A stretch of 40,862 nucleotides of DNA from Candidatus Sabulitectum sp. (GCA_021107435.1 JAIOSV010000014.1:1-40862), one strand, 5' to 3'. Shown: positions 23,630 to 34,000, counted from the stretch's first letter. Notes: generated by a model from the sequence alone, not told the origin. A program made the numbers and translations.

Positions 23630-24912
23630 TACACTTGTCTGCAAGACTTGGTTGTCCCGCTCCGGACGAATACACTTTCAGTAATGCTACAATTGATTCC
23701 CGCGAAGCCGGCCCGTCATCGCTTTTCTTTGCGCTTCAGGGAAGAAGTGCCGACGGGCATGATTTCGTTGCTGATGTGCTGGGCGCGGGAGGAGCAGCTG
23801 TTGTTTCCAGAGATGGGTTTATTGGGGCAATTCTTGAAGTGGACAGCGTTGAAGAAGCCCTTATGGAGGCTGGAGCCTGGGCACGGGATGGTATTAAACA
23901 TCCGGTGATTGGAATTACCGGCTCAAGCGGGAAGACCACAACGAGAAAAATGCTTGCGGCAGCACTTTCAACAAGATTCAGAACATGGCAGACAAAGGGC
24001 AATCTGAACAACCATCTGGGACTTCCACTGACCCTGCTTAATACACCCGCTGATGTGGAAATGCTGGTTCTGGAAATGGGAATGAATCACACCGGTGAAC
24101 TTCTTCGACTGGGGTGGGCCGCCAGGCCTAATCTCTCTCTGATAACCAATATAGGAACGGCTCACATCCAGAACTTCGGAAGCAGGGGAAGAATTGCCGA
24201 GGCTAAGGCGGAAATCCTTCGCTGCACAGAAAAAGGCGGTATTGCTATAATTCCTCACGGTGAGGAAATTCTTCTGGATGAAGCTGAGCTAAGAGGGCTG
24301 GAGGTCATTACACACGGTCCCGGAGGTGATTGCTTTCTGGACCGGTGCAGAGCTATGCCCTGGGGAATTGATCTTGCCCTTGAGTACAGCGGCGAGCATA
24401 ACATGCAGAATGCGGTAGCTGTTATAGCAGCAGCCCAGCGACTTGGAGTTGATCCCGTAGAGGCTGCTGAAGCTATCTCAAAACTTCATCCTGGAGCAGG
24501 CAGAGGCGATGTTTTCCATACAAAAGATTTTACTGTTATTGACGAAAGCTACAATTCTAATCCTGAATCCGTAACTGCCTGCCTGAAGTCTGCTGTCCAC
24601 CTCCATGAAAAACCGCTGGTAGCAGTTCTTGGAGATATGCTTGAACTGGGTGACAGATCACTTTCCAGTCATAAGGAAGTTCTCCGGAAAGCGAAGGAAC
24701 TCGGATATGATCTTTTGATTCTTGTGGGCTTCCGGTTCAAAGAAGCCGCAGAATCGGATTCAAATACAAATATCTCGTTTGCAACGGACTGGAAGGAAGC
24801 TTTGAGTATTTTGAAGAGATCAGTGAAGTCAGGCTCAACAATTCTGGTAAAAGGCAGTAATTCCATGAAGCTGGGTCAGCTTGTTGTGGAACTGAAAAGG
24901 GAAGGTATCTGA
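23617..24912 (+). CDS. murF: UDP-MurNAc-tripeptide:D-Ala-D-Ala ligase MurF
   Basis: A 431-residue Mur ligase that completes the UDP-MurNAc-pentapeptide. N-terminal substrate domain with DSREAGPSSLFFALQG, ATP loop GITGSSGKTTTRKML, EMGMNHTGEL, and C-terminal DESYNSNPESV, all typical of MurF. It overlaps murE and shares one base with mraY (TGATG). Confidence 0.95.
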   Translation: MRSLIHLSARLGCPAPDEYTFSNATIDSREAGPSSLFFALQGRSADGHDFVADVLGAGGAAVVSRDGFIGAILEVDSVEEALMEAGAWARDGIKHPVIGITGSSGKTTTRKMLAAALSTRFRTWQTKGNLNNHLGLPLTLLNTPADVEMLVLEMGMNHTGELLRLGWAARPNLSLITNIGTAHIQNFGSRGRIAEAKAEILRCTEKGGIAIIPHGEEILLDEAELRGLEVITHGPGGDCFLDRCRAMPWGIDLALEYSGEHNMQNAVAVIAAAQRLGVDPVEAAEAISKLHPGAGRGDVFHTKDFTVIDESYNSNPESVTACLKSAVHLHEKPLVAVLGDMLELGDRSLSSHKEVLRKAKELGYDLLILVGFRFKEAAESDSNTNISFATDWKEALSILKRSVKSGSTILVKGSNSMKLGQLVVELKREGI

Positions 24913-26075
24913 TGCTCTACTGGTTGCTGTATCCGCTAAGGGAATCTGCTGCATTCTTTAACCTGTTCGGATACATTACATTCCGCGCCGCAGGTGCTAC
25001 TCTTACAGCGATGCTAATCAGTTTTTTATTGGGTGGAAGGATAATTCGATTTCTGCGCAGCCATCAAATAGGTCAGGAGGTAAGGTCTGACGGTCCTGCC
25101 ACTCATTTGAAGAAGCAGGGGACACCAACGATGGGCGGTTTGATTATTCTTGTGTCAGTACTTGTACCGGTGCTTCTCTGGGGTCATCTTAACAGCACAG
25201 CACTGATTGTTGTTCTGGTATCTACTGTATGGATGGGTCTCATTGGTCTTCTTGACGATTACCTTAAAGTAGTACGGCATTCGCCAAAGGGATTGATCGG
25301 CAGATACAAACTTACCGGTCAGGTAGCTCTGGGAATCATGGTGGGCATCTGGTTAATCCTTACACCTCCTCAGCCTGTGACAAGGGAAGTTGATCTGAGC
25401 TTTATGCCCTCTGTGAGAACTGTTGACCTTGCTGACAAAGCTCAGGAGATTACCATCAGACCCACAGAAACAACACTGCCTTTTTTTAAGAGCATAAGAC
25501 TTAACCTGGGCATATTCTACATTCTGCTTGTTGTGCTGGTAATAACCGGTACATCCAACGCTGTGAATCTTACAGATGGACTGGACGGGCTGGCCACAGG
25601 GGTAAGCATGATATCAATTCTTACATTCGGTGCCCTGGCGTACTTTCTGGGCCATGCGAATTTCGCAAGTTATCTTCAATTTTCTCATCTGCCCGGTGTA
25701 GGTGAAGTGTTTGTATTCGCAGGCGCCGCAGTTGGAGCCTGTCTTGGTTTTCTCTGGTACAATTCAAATCCTGCCGAAGTGTTTATGGGAGATACCGGAT
25801 CACTGGCTCTGGGAGGAGCCATTGGATCAATGGCAGTTGTGACGAGAAACGAGCTGCTGCTTGTTCTTGTTGGAGGAGTCTTCGTGGCTGAAGCTCTCAG
25901 CGTGATGATTCAGGTGGGTTATTACAAAAGATCAGGAAAGCGTGTGTTTAAAATGGCTCCAATTCATCACCACTTTGAACTTCTTGGCTGGCGTGAAAGC
26001 AAGGTAGTGGTCCGGTTCTGGATTATTGCTGTAATTCTTGCTCTGCTTGCCTTGAGTACCTTCAAGATCAGGTAG
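24912..26075 (+). CDS. mraY: Phospho-MurNAc-pentapeptide transferase MraY
   Basis: A 387-residue membrane enzyme that makes lipid I on undecaprenyl phosphate. About ten membrane helices; signatures KKQGTPTMGGLIIL, LLDDYLKV (catalytic Asp pair), NAVNLTDGLDGLATG, FMGDTGSLALGG and the histidine motif IHHHFELLGW. A 15-residue soluble insert around EVDLSFMPSVRTVDL and the following segment is of ordinary size for the loop before helix 5. murD starts 13 nt after its stop, one of the few non-overlapping joints in the cluster. Confidence 0.96.
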   Translation: MLYWLLYPLRESAAFFNLFGYITFRAAGATLTAMLISFLLGGRIIRFLRSHQIGQEVRSDGPATHLKKQGTPTMGGLIILVSVLVPVLLWGHLNSTALIVVLVSTVWMGLIGLLDDYLKVVRHSPKGLIGRYKLTGQVALGIMVGIWLILTPPQPVTREVDLSFMPSVRTVDLADKAQEITIRPTETTLPFFKSIRLNLGIFYILLVVLVITGTSNAVNLTDGLDGLATGVSMISILTFGALAYFLGHANFASYLQFSHLPGVGEVFVFAGAAVGACLGFLWYNSNPAEVFMGDTGSLALGGAIGSMAVVTRNELLLVLVGGVFVAEALSVMIQVGYYKRSGKRVFKMAPIHHHFELLGWRESKVVVRFWIIAVILALLALSTFKIR

Positions 26076-26088
26076 GTGAAGAGAAATA

Positions 26089-27435
26089 ATGAATTTGAGT
26101 ACCGGCAAAGGAAAAACAGCGGGAGTGGTTGGAATGGGCAGGAGCGGAGCGGCAGCCGCAAGACTTCTTTCAAGTCGAGGCTTCATTGTTGTCGGCTTTG
26201 ACAGTCTGCCTTCATCCAGAGGCTCAGAGCACATCAGCCGAACTGTCTTTGGCGGATTCACAGACAACGACCTCAGGGATTTGTCTGTTCTTGTTCTCAG
26301 TCCGGGAGTTCCAGTTTCGACTGCTGTTTCCCGCAGGGCTGCAGAACTGGGTATACCTGTTGTCAGCGAGGTTGAACTTGCGTGGATGAATACCACAGCC
26401 GATGTGCTCGCGGTGACCGGCTCCAACGGTAAGACAACCACAGTGGAATGGCTGGGGCATGTGATCAGATCAGCGGACATCGGAATCAAAGCGGTTGTGA
26501 CGGGTAATACGGGTTATGCGTTCAGTGATGCAATTCTTGATAATCCACAGTGTCCGGTTTTCGTTGTGGAACTCAGCAGCTATCAGCTGGAGACAACAGA
26601 AAGTCTCAGGGCATCTTCGGCAATCATTCTTAATCTTACACAGGACCATCTTGCCAGACATGGAACAATGGAGAACTACGGTACTGTCAAAGCCCGTGTA
26701 TTTTTAAATCAGGGAAAAGGTGATACTTCGATCCTCAACTATGATGATCCACTTCTGGAAAGATACAGAAACACATCAGGCGGACTACAGATGTACTTCT
26801 CTCTAACAGGAGAAGTACCTCTTGGCGCATGGATGGACAGCAGTGGAATGCTGCTTTACAGAGATGACTCCTGCAGAGCTGAAGTGATTCATTCCACAGA
26901 GCTTGCTCTTCCGGGAAGACACAATATCGCTAATGCCCTTGCTGTGATCTGCATGGCGGCATCTTACGGAATACCTGCAGAAAGACTGGCGATCGGGCTT
27001 AAAAACTTTTCTGGCGTACCCCACCGGATTGAACCTCTTGGTATGGCCGGCGGCTTAACATGGTTCAATGATTCCAAGTCCACAAATGTTGATTCCCTGA
27101 AGGTGGCGCTTGACAGTTTTAATGAAAAAGTGATTCTCATTGCCGGAGGCAGGGAAAAGAACAGTGACTATTCTGTTCTGAATGAACTGATAACAGAAAA
27201 GGTAAAAGCCCTGATTCTTTTCGGCTCCGGAGCTGAGCCCCTATTCATGCAGTGGAAAGGAACTGTGGAAATCCTGATGGTCAGCGATCTCGAAGAAGCA
27301 GTGAAGAAAACCCTTTCTCTTGCGGAGCGCGGGGATACAGTTCTTCTTTCTCCCGGATGTGCCAGCTTTGATCAGTACTCGAATTTTGAAGAGCGTGGTA
27401 ATCACTTCAAACAGCTTGTGCAGGTTCTGAAATGA
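26089..27435 (+). CDS. murD: UDP-MurNAc-L-alanine:D-glutamate ligase MurD
   Basis: A 448-residue Mur ligase. N-terminal Rossmann domain GVVGMGRSGAAAARLL, then LSPGVPVST, ATP loop AVTGSNGKTTTVEWL, VELSSYQLE, LNLTQDHLARHGTMENY, VPHRIEPL, WFNDSKSTN and the C-terminal LLSPGCASFDQYSNFEERG. All are conserved MurD elements and the length is normal. The stop overlaps ftsW (ATGA). Confidence 0.96.
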   Translation: MNLSTGKGKTAGVVGMGRSGAAAARLLSSRGFIVVGFDSLPSSRGSEHISRTVFGGFTDNDLRDLSVLVLSPGVPVSTAVSRRAAELGIPVVSEVELAWMNTTADVLAVTGSNGKTTTVEWLGHVIRSADIGIKAVVTGNTGYAFSDAILDNPQCPVFVVELSSYQLETTESLRASSAIILNLTQDHLARHGTMENYGTVKARVFLNQGKGDTSILNYDDPLLERYRNTSGGLQMYFSLTGEVPLGAWMDSSGMLLYRDDSCRAEVIHSTELALPGRHNIANALAVICMAASYGIPAERLAIGLKNFSGVPHRIEPLGMAGGLTWFNDSKSTNVDSLKVALDSFNEKVILIAGGREKNSDYSVLNELITEKVKALILFGSGAEPLFMQWKGTVEILMVSDLEEAVKKTLSLAERGDTVLLSPGCASFDQYSNFEERGNHFKQLVQVLK

Positions 27436-28538
27436 CAAACAGTACAGCTATGGCCAGAAAAGTGCTGGTTGTATCAACAATTACGATTCTTGTTGTGGGG
27501 ATTCTGGCGGTGGGCTCCGCGAGTTCTTTCTACTCCCTTAAAGAGACCGGGTCTGATACAACCTACCTTAAAGGTCATGTTTTGCGGATACTTATCGGCA
27601 TTATTGCCGGTTTAGTCCTGTCAACGCGCTCCGACTTGTTTTTCAGACGCATTGCGTTTCCTGTATACCTGCTGAGTCTTCTGGCTATTATTGCAACTTT
27701 TGTATTTGGAGATACTCAGTTCGCGCCCAGAGTGAACGGCTCGGTGAGATGGCTTGATTTTGGTGTAAGGATTCTCCCTTCCGACTTTATGAGGTATGGC
27801 TTTGTTCTGCTTTCCGGGTTGCTTATCTCGAGAGGCTCTGTAGATATAAGAAAATTCAGAGGTGTTCTTGTCATTGCGTCATTTGCATTGCTGCCAAGCC
27901 TGTTGACAATGTTTCAGCCTGATCTTTCAGGTACTGCGTTTACCCTGTTCGTTATGCTGGTTGTTCTTTTTGTGGCAGGTGCCAGGTTCTCTCATCTTGC
28001 CATTCTCGTTGGAGTGATACTGCTTCTTGGATCATCTGCAGTGCTGATCAGAAGTGACTACCAGCTTGATAGAATAAAGGCTTCTCTTCAGGAGAACAGT
28101 TTGCAGCATGATGACAACTATCAGACTCTGCAGGCCAGAATTACTCTGGGCAGCGGTGGCTTTTACGGACGAGGTCTTGGGCAGAGTCGCCAGAAGCGTG
28201 GTTTTCTTCCGGAAGCACACACAGATTTCATTCTGGCTGTGATAGGAGAGGAATCAGGTTTTCTGGGAACTACGGCTGTGATGCTTCTTTTCCTTCTGCT
28301 TTTCGGTTCGTCACTCTGGATAGCAAGAAGTGCCAATACTGCCTTTGATGCTGTTGTGGGTGGAGGAGCGACTGCGATTCTTCTCACCGGAGTAATGATA
28401 CACACTATGGTAAACAGTGGTGTGATTCCTGTAACAGGGATGCCTCTTCCGCTGATCTCATGGGGAGGGACCTCACTGGTGGTTAATCTCATCTGCGTAG
28501 GCACTGTTCTGGGAATCTCAAGGAGGTCTCCGGGATGA
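27432..28538 (+). CDS. ftsW: Peptidoglycan glycosyltransferase FtsW (SEDS family)
   Basis: A 368-residue polytopic SEDS protein, the septal glycan polymerase that works with FtsI. NGSVRWLDFGVRILPSDFMRYG, FQPDLSGTAFTLFVM and PLPLISWGGTSLVVNL match the family, including the Asp in the QPDLSG loop. Roughly ten hydrophobic segments. It overlaps murD and murG by 4 nt each. Confidence 0.95.
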   Translation: MTNSTAMARKVLVVSTITILVVGILAVGSASSFYSLKETGSDTTYLKGHVLRILIGIIAGLVLSTRSDLFFRRIAFPVYLLSLLAIIATFVFGDTQFAPRVNGSVRWLDFGVRILPSDFMRYGFVLLSGLLISRGSVDIRKFRGVLVIASFALLPSLLTMFQPDLSGTAFTLFVMLVVLFVAGARFSHLAILVGVILLLGSSAVLIRSDYQLDRIKASLQENSLQHDDNYQTLQARITLGSGGFYGRGLGQSRQKRGFLPEAHTDFILAVIGEESGFLGTTAVMLLFLLLFGSSLWIARSANTAFDAVVGGGATAILLTGVMIHTMVNSGVIPVTGMPLPLISWGGTSLVVNLICVGTVLGISRRSPG

Positions 28539-29587
28539 CCATGAAGCATCTTCTTATAGCTGGAGGCGGCACAGGCGGTCACATCGCGCCCGCAATCGCA
28601 GTAGGAGAGAGAGCATCAGATCAGCTCAGGGTTTTCTATGCATGTACTCCGAGGCCTGTGGATGAAATGATGTACTCAGGGGTTTCCAGTCCCGTCCACG
28701 TGATGAATCCTCCCAGGGTAGACAAAGGCATGAGGTTGCTTCTGCCCTTCACTGCTGCAAGAGAGTTTTTTAATGCCAGAGCTCTGCTTAAATCAATAAA
28801 AGCTGATGTTGTTCTGGGAACAGGCGGTTACTCTTCTTTCTTTGCGATAGTCGCGGCAAGATCACTTGGAATACCTGCCGCGATTTTTGACAGCAATGCG
28901 TCTCCAGGCAAAAGCAACAGGATTGCTTCCAGGTTCTGCAAGGTTGCTTTTACAGGTTTCCCCGGCGGTGAAGGCGGGCTGAAATGTCCTGCGATTCTCT
29001 CAGGAACTCCTGTCTCGAAAACAATGAAGAAAACAACTGTATCGACAGCAAGAAAATCACTTGGAGTTCCAGAGGACAAGCCTGTGCTTCTCTTTCTGGG
29101 AGGCAGCCAGGGAGCAAAGGCAATAAATGATCTTGCGCTGAAGATAAAGGGAGATGTTTCAATTCTTCTTCAGTGCGGAACACGCGACTATCAGAGAGTT
29201 CTTCAGCGGTCAAGCGATCTGAACAACATTTCAGTGAAGCCATTTATTCACGATCTCTCTTTGTGGTATTCAGCGGCGGATCTGGTAGTTGCCAGGGCTG
29301 GAGGGCAGACAATCGCTGAACTGTCAGCTTTTGGGCTTCCCGCTGTGTTTGTACCTTATCCTTTTGCTGCGGAGGATCATCAAACTGCAAATGCAACAGC
29401 GGTTGTAAAGGCAGGAGGAGCACTTCTTCGATCTCAGAAAGAGACAGAACCGGCTGAATTCGGACGTATGCTTCTCGGTTTGACAGGCAACAGAGAAAAA
29501 CTGGCAACCATGGCAGAAGCAATGAAATCAATATTTCCCTCTGATCCTGCCGGGAGCATTATCTCTAATCTCATGGAGTTGTTGTGA
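28535..29587 (+). CDS. murG: Undecaprenyldiphospho-MurNAc-pentapeptide GlcNAc transferase MurG
   Basis: A 350-residue GT-B enzyme that makes lipid II on the inner face of the membrane. Glycine-rich GGGTGGHIAPAIAV at residues 9-22, VLGTGGYSSFF, DSNASPGKSNRIASRF (in place of the usual HEQN), FLGGSQGAKAIND, and donor-site ARAGGQTIAELSAFGLPAVFVPYPFAAEDHQ. An internal ATG at 28541 is an alternative start. It overlaps ftsW by 4 nt and murC by GTGA. Confidence 0.94.
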   Translation: MTMKHLLIAGGGTGGHIAPAIAVGERASDQLRVFYACTPRPVDEMMYSGVSSPVHVMNPPRVDKGMRLLLPFTAAREFFNARALLKSIKADVVLGTGGYSSFFAIVAARSLGIPAAIFDSNASPGKSNRIASRFCKVAFTGFPGGEGGLKCPAILSGTPVSKTMKKTTVSTARKSLGVPEDKPVLLFLGGSQGAKAINDLALKIKGDVSILLQCGTRDYQRVLQRSSDLNNISVKPFIHDLSLWYSAADLVVARAGGQTIAELSAFGLPAVFVPYPFAAEDHQTANATAVVKAGGALLRSQKETEPAEFGRMLLGLTGNREKLATMAEAMKSIFPSDPAGSIISNLMELL

Positions 29588-30909
29588 TGAATGTTCATCT
29601 GATGGGAATATGCGGCTCTGGAATGAGTGCTCTGGCAGGCTGGTACAATGCTCTGGGAAACAATGTAACCGGTTGCGACGGGGCACCGTCACCGGATAAA
29701 GTAATTTCTCTGGAAAAACTGGGCATCGCTGTGGAAACGGATCACTCGACAAATCATCTGGAAGGCATTGACCGCCTGATATTCTCGGCGGCAATACCAC
29801 GGGAGAATCCTGAGCTTGAAAAAGCGAGGGAAATAGGAATTCCCACTTTGAGAAGAAGCGAAGCCCTTGCGGAGCTGGCATCCCTACACACAGTTGTCTC
29901 AATTGCCGGTGCTCACGGAAAAACAACAACAACCTCTATGGCCGGCTGGATAGCGCAGGAAGCCGGGTTCAACCCAACTGTGTTCATCGGAGGCAACATG
30001 GATTGCTGGAATGGCAATTTCAGAGCCGGGGGCGAGCTTGCCATTGTAGAGTCCGATGAGTTTGACAGAACCTTTCTCAGGCTGACTCCATCTCATGCTG
30101 CCGTAACCAGTTTCGCGCTGGAGCATCTGGAATGCTACGGTTCACCTGAGGCGCTTGAATGGGCCTTTCAGGCATTTCTGGAATCAGTTCTTCCAGGAGG
30201 TACCGTGATTGTTCCCATGGAAAAGCCGGGTCTGGGATTCTGGGCTGAACGAATAGGACGAAAAATACTCACAAGTGGACCTGGCGGTGATATAGATGCC
30301 AGGGTTGGAGAATACAGAGGTTGGGGAGAGAAATACAGACTCTTCGGCTGCCACGGTTTTCTTCCTGCGCCGGGGATACACAACATCAGGAACGCGCAGG
30401 TTGCTGTGGCGTTATCCATGGCCAGCGGGATACCGGCGGACAAGGCGATTGACGTTCTGGCGAGCTGGCCGGGAGTTTCCAGAAGACTTGAGAAGATAGG
30501 AGAGTACCGGGGTACTATCATTGTCAGCGACTATGCCCACCATCCCGACGAGATCGCTGCTGCTCTCAGCTCTGTGAAAAAGCTGGCGGATGGTCCGGTT
30601 ACTGTTGTGTTTCAGCCGCATCTGCCTTCACGAACTTCCCTTTTGCACAGAGAAATGGGCAGTGCTCTTCGAATAGCGGACAGGTCTTATGTGTTGCCGA
30701 TTTTCAAGGCCAGGGAAGCAGAGGTTCCCGGGGTCAGCAGTGATCTTGTCTGTGATGCTGCGCGGCGAAGCGGTGCTCTGTGTGATCGGACAGCAATGGA
30801 CCGGATAGAGGATATAGTAAAAGCGTGCAATGGCGGTGTACTGATCTTCATGGGGGCTGGATCCGTTGACAGCCAGGCAAGAAGAGTTCTCCGGGAGGTG
30901 GGGCTGTGA
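29584..30909 (+). CDS. murC: UDP-N-acetylmuramate:L-alanine ligase MurC
   Basis: A 441-residue first Mur ligase. VHLMGICGSGMSALAGW, SAAIPRENPELEKA, ATP loop AGAHGKTTTTSMAGW, VESDEFDRTFL, SDYAHHPDEIAAAL and FQPHLPSRT are all MurC motifs. The start is GTG 29584 (GTGA overlap with murG) or ATG 29587, one codon later. murB and ddl, often next in other dcw clusters, are missing; ftsQ follows directly. Confidence 0.95.
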   Translation: MMNVHLMGICGSGMSALAGWYNALGNNVTGCDGAPSPDKVISLEKLGIAVETDHSTNHLEGIDRLIFSAAIPRENPELEKAREIGIPTLRRSEALAELASLHTVVSIAGAHGKTTTTSMAGWIAQEAGFNPTVFIGGNMDCWNGNFRAGGELAIVESDEFDRTFLRLTPSHAAVTSFALEHLECYGSPEALEWAFQAFLESVLPGGTVIVPMEKPGLGFWAERIGRKILTSGPGGDIDARVGEYRGWGEKYRLFGCHGFLPAPGIHNIRNAQVAVALSMASGIPADKAIDVLASWPGVSRRLEKIGEYRGTIIVSDYAHHPDEIAAALSSVKKLADGPVTVVFQPHLPSRTSLLHREMGSALRIADRSYVLPIFKAREAEVPGVSSDLVCDAARRSGALCDRTAMDRIEDIVKACNGGVLIFMGAGSVDSQARRVLREVGL

Positions 30910-31574
30910 GGAAAGGGTTGCGCCTGACATCAATTCTGCTGGTTTTTACACTGCTTCTGCTCCTTGGGGTCAGATGGGCGGAAAGAGAGAATCGGCTGAA
31001 TCTTGCGCAGGCCCGGATAGACAATTCCGGTCTGGTGGACTCGGTGGAGATAGCTGAGATTCTCAAACCCTGCTTCGGCAGATCTCTGTTGAAACTTGAT
31101 ACCGATTCTCTGCAATCCAGACTGCTGGCCATTGAGGGAGTTGACTCCGTTTCCATAAGAATTCGCTACCCGGACACAATTGTTATTTCAATGGCAACAA
31201 GAAGACCCGCGGCAATTCTGGCATACAGCAGCGGATTAATTCCCGTTACATTATGTGGTGATCATCTGCCCGTTGAGTGGGGGAACGATCAGCTGCCTGT
31301 GATAAACATAGAGGGAGATCCGGAAGTGGAAATCATATCATCTGCGCTGGATCTACTGATTAAGCGGGAGTTGAACGATTCAGTCCTGATTCAGGTGAGC
31401 AGTCGGGAGATTGTTGTTACAGACAAAGGCATTCGGATAATTCTTGATCCAGGCCGGGCAGCGGAAAACTGGTTCAGGTGGCGGAGTATAGGCACAATGA
31501 TTACAGACCGGACAGATGAAGTTGATCTCAGGTACCATGATCAGGCAGTGCTGAGATCCACGGAGGAGACATGA
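30906..31574 (+). CDS. ftsQ: Cell division protein FtsQ/DivIB-like
   Basis: A 222-residue bitopic protein: basic start (RKGLR), one membrane helix (TSILLVFTLLLLLGV), then a POTRA-like segment (VEIAEILKPCFGRSLLKLDTDSLQSRLLAIEGVDSVSIRIRYPDTIVI in order) that matches the FtsQ pattern of 'first strand, long helix, RxYPdtl'. The C-terminal beta domain is divergent. Its position between murC and ftsA supports the call. The GTG start overlaps the murC stop, and the stop overlaps ftsA (ATGA). Confidence 0.85.
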   Translation: MRKGLRLTSILLVFTLLLLLGVRWAERENRLNLAQARIDNSGLVDSVEIAEILKPCFGRSLLKLDTDSLQSRLLAIEGVDSVSIRIRYPDTIVISMATRRPAAILAYSSGLIPVTLCGDHLPVEWGNDQLPVINIEGDPEVEIISSALDLLIKRELNDSVLIQVSSREIVVTDKGIRIILDPGRAAENWFRWRSIGTMITDRTDEVDLRYHDQAVLRSTEET

Positions 31575-32815
31575 CTGAAAGAAACATAATCGCGGGAATT
31601 GATATAGGCTGCTCAGGAGTAAGATGTGTTATCGCTGTTCAGGAGGATAATTCCTTACTGGAAATCGCCGGTGTAGGGATAGCTTCCTGCAGCGGGCATA
31701 TCAGGCATGGAGTTCTTGTGAATGCCTCAATCGCGGGAGACGCAATCAGGAAGGCAGTTGAGGAAGCTGAACAGACCTGCGGGCTTGAAATTGAATCAGC
31801 GTTTGTAAACATTACCGGGCTTCATGTAAGAGGAATTCTCGCGTCCGCCACATCGCAGGTAGGTGAAGGCAGATCTGAAGATCTGGAAGAAATCACCGAA
31901 GATGACATCAGGAAAGTGATAGAAAGCGCTGGAAACATAACCTTGCCATCCGGATGCGAAGTACTTGAGAGAATTGTCCGGGATTATTCCTTCGGCGGGT
32001 TTTCCCAGCTGCCGGATCCTCCAGTTGGCCTCAAGGCTGTTTCCGTCCAGGCTCGAGTTTATACCATATACGCTGATCGTATAGCTGCGGAGAATCTGAG
32101 AACTGTTTTACAGAATGCTGGAATTGCAGTGGAGGCAGTTATTCCTTCTGCTGTGGCCAGCGCAGTCGCTGTATTGAACAGCGACGAGAAACAGGTTGGA
32201 ACAGTGGTTGTGGATATTGGATCGGCGAACACGGATCTTGTGGTGTATTACGGGGGAGCTCCTATTCACCTTTCCTCCTTTGCTATGGGCGGTGATAAAA
32301 TAACATCTGATATACAGAGCCTTGGTATTTCCTGGAACGATGCGGAGAAACTGAAAACAGAGAAGGTAGCGGCCATCAACCAGTTTGCTGAGAAAAATAC
32401 ACTCTCGGTTAGAAAAGTAGGGGGCAGAGGCACTGTTTCGGTTGCGCTCCCGGTGTTAACGCAAATCGCTGCACAAAGGATTGAAGAGATCTTTAACTTT
32501 GCAGCTGAAGAAATCTCTGCTTCCGGGATTGGCCTTGCCAGTCTTACCGGGGGTGTTGTAATCACAGGCGGAGCAGCAAGAATGACGGGAATCATTGAAG
32601 CGGCCTCAAGTATTACCGGGCATCAGGTTGAACCGGGAAGTCCGCGAGCGGTGAAGTCAGACAGCAAGCTGGCGAACACACCGGAAATGGCAACTGCAAT
32701 TGGGCTTGTGAAGCATGGACTGGAACTCAGGCAAAAGGACACTGGCGGCAAAGAACGAGCCAGCTGCAAAGACATAATGAATAAAGTTTCAAAATTTCTA
32801 AATAAACTGCAGTAA
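31571..32815 (+). CDS. ftsA: Cell division protein FtsA
   Basis: A 414-residue actin-like ATPase that tethers FtsZ to the membrane. Phosphate-1 motif GIDIGCSGVRCVIAV, the 1C subdomain (about residues 85-165), phosphate-2 VVDIGSANTDLVVYYGG, adenosine motif TGGVVITGGAARMTGI, and a C-terminal amphipathic helix (KDIMNKVSKFLNKLQ) suited for membrane binding. ftsZ starts 9 nt later with a clear AAGGAG. Confidence 0.95.
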   Translation: MTERNIIAGIDIGCSGVRCVIAVQEDNSLLEIAGVGIASCSGHIRHGVLVNASIAGDAIRKAVEEAEQTCGLEIESAFVNITGLHVRGILASATSQVGEGRSEDLEEITEDDIRKVIESAGNITLPSGCEVLERIVRDYSFGGFSQLPDPPVGLKAVSVQARVYTIYADRIAAENLRTVLQNAGIAVEAVIPSAVASAVAVLNSDEKQVGTVVVDIGSANTDLVVYYGGAPIHLSSFAMGGDKITSDIQSLGISWNDAEKLKTEKVAAINQFAEKNTLSVRKVGGRGTVSVALPVLTQIAAQRIEEIFNFAAEEISASGIGLASLTGGVVITGGAARMTGIIEAASSITGHQVEPGSPRAVKSDSKLANTPEMATAIGLVKHGLELRQKDTGGKERASCKDIMNKVSKFLNKLQ

Positions 32816-32824
32816 GGAGAGAAC

Positions 32825-33973
32825 ATGGCTGCTGTATTTGATATTCGAGAAGTGGGTGAGGATTTATCGGGAAGTATTCGCATTTTAGTTGTGGGTGTTG
32901 GCGGATGTGGCTGTAACGCCATTACAAGAATGATTCGCGATGGAATCACAGGTGTTGAATATGTAGCTGTAAACACTGATCAGCAGGATTTCAAAGGATG
33001 TCTGGCCACTGAGCAACTGCTTATTGGCGGCAGGGTTACAAGGAACAGGGGTACTGGAGGCAACCAGGAACTGGGAGAACAGGCCGCTGAAGAAAGTGTG
33101 AATGCAATAGAGGATGTTATGCGTGGTGCCGACATTCTCTTCATTACCGCAGGAATGGGTGGAGGCACCGGGACAGGCGCTGCTCCGATAATTGCCCGTA
33201 TCGCAAAGGATAACGGGATTATTACAGTGGGAGTGGTGACACTTCCTTTCAACTACGAGGGTGCCATAAGAGCCAAACGGGCGGAAGACGGCATTCTGAG
33301 ATTGAAAAGAGAACTTGATACACTGATTGTCATACCAAACGACCGGCTGGACAGCGTGGTTGATGAGAACGCGACCTTCGACGAGGCTATGGGAATTGCA
33401 AATGGCGTTCTTTCAAATGCAGTGGAAGGCATCAGCAGTATTATTTCCTGCCCCGGAGAAATCAATCTTGACTTTGAGGATATTCGAAGAGTGATTGCCA
33501 GCGGTGGGGGTGCTATGATGGGTACTGGAGTTGCCACCGGTCCGGACAGGGCAGAGGAAGCAGCTCGCCAGGCAATTTCCAATCAGCTTCTGGACAACAT
33601 ATCAATAGAAGGTGCCAGAGAAGTTCTTGTAAATATTCATTCATCTCAGGATCTGAAGTACTCCGAGTTCAGTAAAGCTCAAAAAATAATTTCTGAAGTA
33701 GTTGGTGATATGGTGGAAATCCGTATTGGCAGAAGTGTTGATGAGAAAATGGGTGAAGAGGTTAAGGTAACGGTGATTGCCACTGGATTTGGCCAGGCTG
33801 ATGAAGTTCTGCCGGAGGAACTGCCAATGCAGAGACAGCATACGCCTTTCCCGTTCAGCGGGGAGAGGCGAGGCACTGAGAATCTTCCAAAGTCTTACTC
33901 TACAGCAAGTCCCGGGAACATGAGTACAAACGAAGTGGAAATTCCTACATTCCTCCAGAGAGATATTGATTAG
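32825..33973 (+). CDS. ftsZ: Cell division protein FtsZ
   Basis: A 382-residue tubulin-like GTPase that forms the Z ring. [15 protein letters not shown], the tubulin signature [12 protein letters not shown] (about residues 111-122), [18 protein letters not shown], and the T7 loop [10 protein letters not shown] with catalytic Asp. A short linker leads to the conserved tail [11 protein letters not shown], the peptide that binds FtsA and other partners. It is the last gene of the dcw run. Confidence 0.97.
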   Translation: MAAVFDIREVGEDLSGSIRILVVGVGGCGCNAITRMIRDGITGVEYVAVNTDQQDFKGCLATEQLLIGGRVTRNRGTGGNQELGEQAAEESVNAIEDVMRGADILFITAGMGGGTGTGAAPIIARIAKDNGIITVGVVTLPFNYEGAIRAKRAEDGILRLKRELDTLIVIPNDRLDSVVDENATFDEAMGIANGVLSNAVEGISSIISCPGEINLDFEDIRRVIASGGGAMMGTGVATGPDRAEEAARQAISNQLLDNISIEGAREVLVNIHSSQDLKYSEFSKAQKIISEVVGDMVEIRIGRSVDEKMGEEVKVTVIATGFGQADEVLPEELPMQRQHTPFPFSGERRGTENLPKSYSTASPGNMSTNEVEIPTFLQRDID

Positions 33974-34000
33974 GGATATTTTTATGTAAATTGTCTATAT

